64,000 nucleotides of DNA from Schistosoma haematobium. Lineage: Eukaryota > Platyhelminthes > Trematoda > Strigeidida > Schistosomatidae. Shown one piece after another: positions 56,995-64,000 of the stretch (position 1 is its first letter; every line of letters starts with the position of its first letter). The notes under the pieces are model-generated. The model saw nothing but the letters and a program-made list of their open reading frames with translations. It ran no database searches and was not told where the DNA came from. The stretch lies in assembly GCF_000699445.3 (NCBI RefSeq), contig NC_067202.1, positions 14,227,924 through 14,291,923 of the forward strand. Direction: 5' to 3'. The position numbers and the translations under genes are program-made.

Positions 56995-57165
56995 TTGAGA
57001 TCATGAGTCAATTAAAACTAGGCTACCATGAAAAACCTGGAAGCACTGGACAGTCGTTTCATCCTACTGTGGGACTTCTCAGCAGTGCGCATCCACGAAC
57101 CCGCCTCACGAGATTCGAACCCAGGACCTATCAGTCTCTCGTGCGAGCGCTTAACCTCTCACCTT
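56995..57165 (-). repeat. H3 tRNA-like SINE
   Basis: The minus strand shows 'gcgctcgcacgagagactga', 'ggtcctgggttcgaatctcg', 'gatgcgcactgctgagaagt' and GGATGAAACGACTGTCC. The core has two changes (CUGAGAA; GAUGAAAC), so it is probably inactive. Confidence 0.75.
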
Positions 57166-57669
57166 TTATATGTTCTGTATTTAGTTCGTTTATTTTATTT
57201 TAAGAGTTACATAAATATAACATTAATATATTATTTCTGAATAACTCTGTTCCTATACTCTTAGTTATTTATTCTAGAATATTCTTATATCTAACTTATA
57301 AATATTCATATCGATTAACATACGAACACCTTATATCTTTCCTTCTTCTACACTAATTAGTACTCTTTTCATTGACCTTCATTAATGAGAATACTTCCAT
57401 TATTATAATACATAAAGTATGTAGACTGCGTTTTCTTCTTTAGAGGGTTGTAAGCAGCTGATGAAAACCGGTAAAATAGAAATAAATTCATGGTATTCTA
57501 CTACATTAATTATTCTTATTTATAATCAAATTTATATGAGTTCATTTGTAGATCTATTCTGTATACAAATCAAAACAATGTTAGATTTATGAATTGATGA
57601 AATTCTAAATTATAGACAACCTTTAAGTAATGCTAAAATGATCATTAAAACAAATTCACCAACATAATA

Positions 57670-58085
57670 GAGTCTAAAGACGGTCGTTTACCATGACGCG
57701 CAATACTGACTAATGTTGGAAATGGTTGGAAGAAAGTTAGGGGGGGGGTCGGTCAAACCAAAAATTGGCATCGGTCCTTCAAGTCATGTTGGTAGATGCA
57801 TACTACTTCGTTGGGGTCAGAGTGACTATTGTAACAAATGGTTGGAGACTATGGGTGAAATGGCTCAGAATCAATCACAATGGCGTCGGTGTATACATTT
57901 TATCTTCCCTTAAACTATGAGATTAAAATTGTTTTATACCGTTCTTCCTATGAACTAATTTTTTTCTCCCTGTACTACCATCAAAGTAACTACTTCTATG
58001 AATTTGGTGTTTATCTTGTTGTGCTAATGAGTGAGGTATGGCAACTTGGACCGATGCATATATGTACCCAGTCCTGCGTTTTAGC
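57670..58085 (+). mobile_element. RTE-B LINE 3' end
   Basis: 'gatggttggaagaaagttag', a G9 run at 57741-57749, 'tcaagtcatgttggtagatg', 'aatggttggagactatgg' and the 3' UTR to 'tatgtacccagtcctgcgtt'. It is in a PTP4A intron, opposite to the gene. Confidence 0.72.
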
Positions 58086-58301
58086 TAAGAATGGAAGAAG
58101 GTTATCAATTAGTGTAAGAAATCGAAATTCACGATCTGGAAAGTTAAAGATTTGAGTTGTTATCATCATCACGAACTAACATCAGTTATAAATGGCAACA
58201 ACAACAAAAAATGTTTTCTTTTTTTGTCATATAAATGAACAAATTTCATATTTTAAATCTAATGAATTCATCCATTAATTCTAGTCTTATTATTCACTTA
58301 C

Positions 58302-58376
58302 CCACGAATCATTTCTACAGCTTCATTGTACGGTAAACCAAGTTCAATTAAAGCGGCTGCAACAAGAGCAGGAGCT
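58302..58376 (-). CDS. PTP4A: PTP4A/PRL-type phosphatase, exon after the active site
   Basis: A 75-nt exon with acceptor 'catttag' and donor 'gtaagtg'. It completes the Arg codon split after the P-loop (GLG-R) and reads APALVAAALIELGLPYNEAV then EMIR-G. This matches APVLVALALIEGGMKYEDAV in PRL proteins, the helix that follows the catalytic P-loop. Ala after the P-loop Arg, in place of the Ser/Thr of most PTPs, is the PRL hallmark and is conserved here. Confidence 0.92.
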
Positions 58377-58774
58377 CTAAATGAAAAATTATAAAACTGA
58401 ATATATTGAAACTTAAAGAATTTTACTTGAAATTATTATAGTTTTCAATGAAATGATTTACTTAAGTTGTACATTTGTTATTACAGTAACTTGATAAATA
58501 CATATAGTAGTCTATAAGAGAATAGAAATAGAATTATATGATAAAGTGAGTCGAGATTTTAAATAACGAAAGAAGATTGGGTAGTGGTGATCGTGTGGTT
58601 CGAGAGGAATGAGAGCGGTAACTGTTTATTTAACAGATATGAAGAGAAAATGAAAAACGTGTGAGTCATAACAATTGAATAATAGTCATGGAAATTGTTA
58701 GGTCAGCGGCATATGCTCCACGAGAGGCATAAAGTGTAAGTAAAGCGAAGGTTTGCAAGTTTACAGTTTTGTTA

Positions 58775-58976
58775 ACAAGATTTTTTTTACGAGATGAGGT
58801 TGCTAACTACAAGTTCAACCAGCTTCTTTTACCCAGGCTTGGGATCAGCAGAAATTCTAGAGGGGCTCCAGGTGGAACTTAAAAACAAAACCAAAACATG
58901 CTGGAGAAAGGTGTTAGGTCTATGTAATGATGAGAATATGCACCCAGAGTTCAAGCTTGAATTGATGGACCACTAA
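58775..58976 (+). repeat. Repeat E
   Basis: 'tgaggttgctaactacaagt', 'ttacccaggcttgggatcag' and 'gaggggctccaggtgg' match 41930-42055. The 60-residue open frame starting at 58794 is within this repeat and is not a host gene. Confidence 0.5.
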
Positions 58977-59618
58977 TACCCCAGTATTGTATAAGTTTTT
59001 TTTCTTTGACCTCTCCTTGACACATTTTTTAACTGTGTAGATTATTTCAAAGGATGATTCCTTTGGAGCAACGTTCCCAGAGTTGATGACGTGCTGCTGT
59101 ATTTATTTAGTGGTTGCTTTGCATTCCTCTTTAAAACTCCATGCCTTGTAACGTTCTGAAATGTGTTTGGAAAATGTTGGTTATGTGTGGTCAATATAAC
59201 CTGACCTGTATGTGCAAACAAACATACAAATACACATCAATGTGGCCCAAACTGAAAATTCATCTTTAACACATTCACGAATAGTAAAATAGCTTGCTTG
59301 GGAAGACAATACGAAATTTAAATGAGCAGAAAACTTTCCTCAACGGTTGTGAAATTTGTTTATTCAAGAAATATTTCCATGAAGTGAAAAAAAGTTCATA
59401 ACACGCAAAAACAAATGTCGCTGACTCTTTGTGTATTAAGTTTTATGGCATATCATAATTACAATTGGAACGGAAAACTAGTGTAAATTAAGTCGATACA
59501 ATCGATGTCGTTCATATTGTCTTTATTAACTATACACAGCTTGGAATTTATTGTGGTCACTGTGATATAAAAATTTTAATAATAGAAGTATATTATCATA
59601 ATATTTTCTAACTCTAAC

Positions 59619-59749
59619 CTGCCAAGTCCAGCTTTGCAGTGTACAGCTATACAACTTCCAGGTCCTTGTTGACATACGTCCGTAATCAGTTGAAACCATT
59701 TTTCAATTACTACGTCTGGAGGCGGTGCACCATCATCGTATTCAAGATC
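59619..59749 (-). CDS. PTP4A: PTP4A/PRL-type phosphatase, catalytic exon
   Basis: A 131-nt exon between acceptor 'attttacag' and donor 'gttag'. It encodes DLEYDDGAPPPDVVIEKWFQ, then LITDVCQQGPGSCIAVHCKA and GLG-R. The DDGAPPP stretch carries the general-acid Asp loop of PRL phosphatases (WPFDDGAPPP). HCKAGLGR is the CX5R P-loop, with Cys as the nucleophile and Arg split over the next intron. Human PRLs have HCVAGLGR. Trp, common before the acid loop (DWPF), is replaced (DLEY). The enzyme should hold and slowly hydrolyse phosphotyrosine or phosphoinositides and, as known for PRLs, bind CNNM magnesium transporters. Confidence 0.94.
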
Positions 59750-60074
59750 CTGTAAAATATTGAAAAGATTAAGTCAATTTATGATTAAATTAATATTTTG
59801 TTCCCTTACACATAAATACGTTGCCCGAATCATCTAAGAATTATTATTCAGTCAACACAAACTAATTTTGTTAAGAATTCAATACACAGTGAATACATTT
59901 AAAATATTAGTTCCCCAATATTTTTGCGGAAATCCAGTATTAGAAGAGATGTCAGTTCTTGGTAGGAAATCAGATACCACTATAACAGAATGACCTATGA
60001 TTCAGATATACAAACTGCTTGTGTTTGGTCTGATCAACTGATTTACAGAGCATAAAATTCATTATAACTCGATA

Positions 60075-60130
60075 GGGTCGTCACGATAAGTAAATCTGAC
60101 CATTATATCAAGGTAGAAGCTATGGTTAGA
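60075..60130 (+). mobile_element. RTE-B leader block fragment
   Basis: 'cgtcacgataagtaaatctg' and 'atcaaggtagaagctatggt' match the leader-like block at 35815-35868 and 36705-36755. Confidence 0.5.
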
Positions 60131-60144
60131 AACACTAAACAATA

Positions 60145-60540
60145 ATATCAGCATGAGGTTATCGAGATTGTTGAATTTCATTGAGACCGCGAACCGATCG
60201 AACTTAGACAACCATTCAAATCTTAAAAGCACTAGACAGCCGTTTCGTCCTGGCATGGGACTCCTCAACAGTGCGTCAGCAGTAATAAAACCCATGACCA
60301 GTCTTGCGCGCGAACGTTTAACCTCTAGACCTGTACACTACTGAGTGCATGGTCATTGGTCATAGGTTTAAGCTTTCGCGCGCAACACTGATCATTCTAG
60401 GTCCGATTCCTGCATGTGTGGTCGTGTAAGCCCACCTTCACTGAGGAGTCCCATACTAGGACGAAACGGCCATCTGATGCTTCCAAGTTTTCAATGGTGG
60501 TCTAAATTAGACTGATTCATGATATCAATGAGAAAAAGTT
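60145..60540. repeat. H3 SINE inverted pair
   Basis: Minus copy 60145-60345 (CACUGUUGAGGAGUCCC..., GGACGAAACGGCUGUC) and plus copy 60350-60540 meet at the tRNA-like ends. The plus copy keeps a plausible hammerhead (see 60437-60479). Confidence 0.78.
60437..60479 (+). ncRNA. Hammerhead motif in an H3 SINE, core intact
   Basis: CUGAGGA (60441-60447), stem II GUCC/GGAC with loop CAUACUA, GAAAC (60463-60467), a minimal stem III and cleavage site AUC (60472-60474). Stem I pairs UCA/UGA next to the site, so unlike other H3 copies the base pair beside the cleavage site is formed (A-U). Short stem I makes activity uncertain. Confidence 0.6.
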
Positions 60541-60809
60541 AATATTTAATTTTTATGATAAAATAAGATCAACAAATTCATTCGACTTAACTCTGTATCA
60601 TTTATATCTAGTCTGGTTTACAAAATATGTGAATACAGTAAGCAGTTTAAATTCAGTCTACTGGGGACCTAGATCTTCATATATCATTCGATAAAACTCT
60701 TAATCTATCAATAAATAAATAAGAATTGAAGATGAGAAACAGAATGACAAAGAGATCTCTGAACATTTCTGAAATATAATGACATATGTGGTCAGAGCTA
60801 AATTGGTAG

Positions 60810-61125
60810 ATTCAAACCAACTGCTTGAGGTCTGTGTAATAAATGTGACTAATGATTAGAAGAAATTGAGTGATATGATCTAGAATCAGTTACAATAGCC
60901 CAAATCCATTCATTCCGTATCCTCTTCCAGATTTTCAGTTCCAGCACTCTCTCAAACATGCTTTTCAAATTTGTCGTCTCAATATTCACTATCACAACTT
61001 TTGCACTATTTCGATTCGTTTTTTTAAATATTCATCTTATTGTGCCAATGAGTTATAGGAACTTGAGCCAACGCTCACATATGTACCTGGTTCTCATATT
61101 GATCATGACTGACTGATATGTGGTC
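60810..61125 (+). mobile_element. RTE-B LINE 3' end
   Basis: 'ccaactgcttgaggtctgtg', 'gatatgatctagaatcagtt', 'catcttattgtgccaatgag' and the tail 'catgactgactgat'. Confidence 0.65.
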
Positions 61126-61129
61126 TTCA

Positions 61130-61258
61130 CTCAATCAGTAACAACGTAGAACTTCGTACGTACATATACCAGTTCGAGTTGCCATACCACATTAGCACAG
61201 AGATACAATTGTCGATTCAAATCCCGTAGTGGTAGAAAGAGTAAGAGTATACACATCA
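61130..61258 (-). mobile_element. RTE-B LINE 3' end, short
   Basis: The minus strand ends in the tail 'gttactgattgagtg'. It contains 'ctctaccactacgggatttg'-like and 'ggtatggcaactcgaactgg'. Facing the plus-strand end at 60810-61125, it forms a tail-to-tail pair. Confidence 0.7.
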
Positions 61259-61309
61259 TTAGAAAGTTTTTATTATATCATAATAACTATGATAAACAAT
61301 GAAATTTAC

Positions 61310-61402
61310 CACAACTTCAATTCCGACAGATTCAAGCGGTGCTTTATCATAGGTAGCTTTGCATACTCGAACCAATTTGTGTACATTGTGTAGTTTGAAA
61401 AC
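61310..61402 (-). CDS. PTP4A: PTP4A/PRL-type phosphatase, N-terminal-side exon
   Basis: A 93-nt exon, codon-aligned at both ends, with acceptor 'tcattcag' and donor 'gtaaat'. It encodes VFKLHNVHKLVRVCKATYDK then APLESVGIEVV. This corresponds to ELKKYGVTTIVRVCEATYDT... of PRLs; VRVC contains the regulatory Cys that forms a disulphide with the catalytic Cys in the family. The first coding exon, with the start and about 40 residues, was not found between 61403 and 64000. It probably lies to the right of the window, which would make this intron longer than 2.6 kb. Confidence 0.9.
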
Positions 61403-61489
61403 CTGAATGAAAATCGTTATAAAAAAATATGTTCTTGAAATGAATTAACAACTATGCATAAGTATACTTGAGATGGTGGAGATTTGTAC

Positions 61490-62725
61490 CTCAGGTGGAT
61501 GATTTTGGTGGAGTTTTGTTCTGAGCTGGATGGTTTGGTCCTGGAGCAAAGACTAGAAGCCGCGATACTACCAGTGATCAAGCCAAAAATTTGGATTCGC
61601 TATGTAGACGACACTTTCGTCATCGTCAAAAAGAATGAGCTGGGAAACACAAACTGATCAACAACGTTTTCGATGACATCATGTTCACGATGGAACAGGA
61701 GTCAAACAATAAACTATCATTCTTGGATATATTGATCACTAGAACCGACACAGGAAAACTGGAAACTCAAGTATATATAGGAAACCGACCCATACAGATC
61801 AAATCCTCAACTACAATAGCAACAACCCAGAAGGTCATAAAATCAACTGCGTACACACTTTGTTCAAGAGGGCGAGGACATACTGCAGCACACTGGCAGC
61901 ACGAAAAAATGAAGAGAAGTACCTGAAGGACGTATTTCAAAAGAACGGCTACCCAATCAGCTTCATCAAAAAATACCAACCACATACAGAATCTGAACCC
62001 AAGTCAAGCAGAGAAATCAACAAAAGGATCACCCTATCATACATACAAGAAATATCAGAAACCGCAACGAGACTGCTGAAAACCTTCGGGATAGGTGTAG
62101 CACACGAACCGACAAAATCACTACAATCAATCCTATGCAAACCAAAGGATGAAATAACAAAAGAAAACAAATCAAACATCATCTACAAAATAAATTATGC
62201 CAACTGCGAAAAACACTACATCGGACAAAGCGGACGCCCCCTTCACCTTCGCCTACACGAACATCAATTAGCAGTCAAATGCCATGATATCTCCTCACTT
62301 ATATCAATACACGTGGATAACTGCGGACACTCATTCGATCAGAAAAATGTGGAAATCTTAGACAGAGGAAACTCCAAAAACACCAGAGGATTTTTAGAAG
62401 CTTGGTACTCAGGTCAATCAGCAATCAACAAGCATATTGAAATCAATCCAATTTACCAACCAATCAGGAAAATCATGCACAAATATAGGAATAAAAATCA
62501 AATCAATGGGACACAACCAAAACAAAGAAGTAAACCATGATAAATTTAAGGTCAATAACAACCAATTAACATCGAGGTGCACAGAACAAGCTGTGAAACA
62601 CATATGGAGAAATTCGAACACTTCACTTCTATCTGAAGTTTGTGCTGATGATGTCGTTCAGAAGAACGATGAAAGCTCCACGACCAAACTATCCAGTTCA
62701 GAGAACAAAACTCCACCAAAATAAG
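61490..62725 (+). mobile_element. Penelope-like element, 5'-truncated, with terminal inverted repeats
   Basis: Starts with 'tggtggagttttgttctgag' and ends with its complement ('tcagagaacaaaactccacc' at 62696-62715), giving inverted ends of about 35 bp. Between them lies the end of the RT and a GIY-YIG endonuclease. It sits in the first visible intron of PTP4A in opposite orientation. Confidence 0.85.
61543..62540 (+). pseudogene. Penelope-like RT end plus GIY-YIG endonuclease (frameshifted)
   Basis: Begins in RT motif C (RYVDDTFVIV, 61596-61625), then MEQESNNKLSFLDILITRTD, the usual PLE 'thumb' entry, shifted in frame near 61650 and again near 61778 before RPTHTDQ-type sequence. From 61860 a clean frame runs for 226 residues: LFKRARTYCSTLAARKNEEK, a linker, and the GIY-YIG module IIYKINYANCEKHYIGQSGR with LHLRLHEHQ (catalytic Arg) and a CCHH-like NCGHSFD. 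PLEs use this nuclease to nick target DNA. The upstream RT (motifs A, B) is missing. Confidence 0.88.
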
Positions 62726-62969
62726 TATACTTATTTAGTTCATGAAAATTAGTAATAATATATAGCTTTTTGAACTCGCCTAGTGAAAGCGGAATCATTA
62801 TATGGACCATTGGGATTAACGTCAATAATGCCCAGATTAATAAACTATTGAATAATAATAAAAACATACTAATTTTCGAACCGGTAATTAGATGAAAGAA
62901 TTGTTTCATCAAATTATTCAACAAACTAAATAAATCTTTGATTTCCCAATCTTTACAGAACATGAAAGT

Positions 62970-63035
62970 CAGTCAGTCATTCAGTTACAACGTAGGACCA
63001 GGCATATATATGCATCGGTCCAAGTTGCCATACAG
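62970..63035 (-). mobile_element. RTE-B LINE extreme 3' end
   Basis: Only the last 65 bases: tail 'cagtcagtcattcagttaca', then 'ggcatatatatgcatcggtc' and 'caagttgccata'. The minus-strand open frame at 62658-62963 next to it has no recognised domain. Confidence 0.65.
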
Positions 63036-63357
63036 AACATGAAACCATACACACAACCTTAACTCTAAAGCAATTATTTGATAGATATAAAATACATAAT
63101 TGGCAGTTTTCATTCCCAATCAATAATTTAAGTTTTATTTCTATTCTATTCTAATGAATGCTTGACCTAATTTCATCCAGAGAGTTAGGAATTATTGGGA
63201 TGTTAAAGCGTAAATTGAGATTAAGAAAAAAAGAAAACAACATTAAAAGATTTATAGAAATATTCTAATAAAGTTAAATCAAGCAAATTAATCGATTATC
63301 TTTCATCTAGAAATAGAAGTTTATTTTGAATAAAGTCAACACAAACATGGATACAGA

Positions 63358-63512
63358 ATAATATGAAATTATGGTTTCTCATCAGCTGCTAACAGCCATG
63401 TATGTATTGTCAATTGTTTCACACTATATCTTATCTCTCAATGTAAACTTTCAATACATATCAATAGTTGTAAGTAGCTGATGAGAAACCATGTAAAAGT
63501 ATGATGAATTCA
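63358..63512. repeat. Small inverted-repeat unit
   Basis: 'gaataatatgaaattatggt...ctcatcagctgctaacagc' (63357-63396) is nearly the reverse complement of 'gttgtaagtagctgatgaga...aaccatg...gaattcatattattc' (63468-63520). The centre is about 70 bp. A related half-unit is at 57445-57510. Confidence 0.6.
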
Positions 63513-63712
63513 TATTATTCGGTATGTACGTTTGTTCTGGTTATATTCAAATTCGTAAAGGTAACCAATTGAAAGAATTTTATTCGTATGTAATCTATCT
63601 ATATGCTTTAATAGATTAAGTGATGCATTCTTTTAGCGGTTACAATTCGAAGTTCATGTACAGTATATCATTTATATTTCTGTGTTTATCAATTATTAAA
63701 TGTAGTTTGATG

Positions 63713-64000
63713 CCCCCAAATGCCCTGGTACGGCCGAGAGTGGGGAGAGTCCGCTCTCCCTCTCAAAATGCTCTCACATAGCCACGCGTATATAGCCTCT
63801 GCCAGGGAAGTCTAGCTCACTGCCTTCTCTCACCACCGGGGTGTTGTTTATGAAAATGAGAGGACGAAAAGCGAATGTCCGGCGCTTTATCCGGATCCCA
63901 AACCAATGGTTTACATGGGCCCCAGTATCCTGCGGGAACAAATGGCGTATGAACCAACTGTTGGTCACCGGTTTCCATGGGACTGCACCTCTTTACGATG
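63713..64000 (+). mobile_element. Short RTE-A derivative, cut by window edge
   Basis: Starts exactly with CCCCCAAATGCCCTGGTACG and runs to the window end ('ccatgggactgcacctcttt'). It has a deletion of the 'ggttggtggatatgg' segment near 63890. It could also be the 5' UTR of a full RTE-A copy. Confidence 0.85.

Noticed and set aside
62644..62680. CUGAUGA...GAAA with a 6-bp stem at the Penelope 3' end, as a hammerhead
   Set aside because: Two extra bases separate CUGAUGA from the stem and one separates the stem from GAAA, and no NUH cleavage site with stem III is in place. The hairpin is real, but the ribozyme call fails.
22318..62725. CRISPR array, prokaryotic operon features or bacterial insertion sequences
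   Set aside because: Spliced animal genes and eukaryotic retroelements show nuclear metazoan DNA; the repeats are dispersed, not regularly spaced.
62658..62963. Minus-strand frame of 101 codons as the missing first exon of PTP4A
   Set aside because: It is hydrophobic, overlaps the Penelope end and does not resemble the PRL N-terminus (RxxPxxI...MRFLI). No start plus donor in the needed phase was found.

Overview
The window looks like AT-rich nuclear DNA of a parasitic flatworm, most probably a blood fluke (Schistosoma or a close relative). The evidence is tRNA-like short repeats that end in hammerhead-ribozyme motifs (the Sm-alpha type known from Schistosoma), many RTE-type LINE fragments, a Penelope-like element with a GIY-YIG domain, and animal genes split into short exons by kilobase introns. 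The species cannot be fixed from sequence alone.

Two host genes are supported, and they point towards each other. On the left (2144-15231, + strand) is a gene with an integrase-binding-domain (IBD) fold of the LEDGF/HDGF-related type. Five exons are visible, including a 20-nt microexon at 5451-5470 that is needed to keep the reading frame. Its 5' end, where family members carry a PWWP domain, lies to the left of the window or was not recognised. On the right (55677-61402, - strand) are the last four exons of a PTP4A/PRL-type protein tyrosine phosphatase, with an intact HCxxGxxR active site and a C-terminal CQLL prenylation box. Its first coding exon was not found and probably lies beyond the right edge. 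Both genes have introns full of transposon debris.

The roughly 40 kb between the two genes, and most of the introns, consist of repeats. (1) RTE-A: the best copy (23404-27154) has endonuclease and reverse transcriptase domains broken by one nonsense codon and five 1-bp losses. It sits between 13-bp target-site duplications inside a tRNA-like SINE. (2) A short non-autonomous family joins the RTE-A 5' UTR to the RTE-A 3' tail; two copies have perfect 12-bp target-site duplications. (3) RTE-B and RTE-C fragments are present, mostly 3' ends. (4) Three tRNA-like SINE families, called H1, H2 and H3 here, each carry a different hammerhead-like motif. (5) Penelope-like material includes a truncated RT/GIY-YIG copy, a fold-back derivative and a Penelope-type hammerhead. 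(6) A small terminal-inverted-repeat element is present in four copies. (7) There is one probable solo LTR.

The most interesting points are the frame-restoring microexon, the RTE-A/short-element parasite pair proven by the target-site duplication, the three covarying hammerhead SINE families, and the repeated head-to-head or fold-back arrangement of these SINEs. Family labels (RTE-A/B/C, H1-H3, D, E) are local names for this window, not database names.
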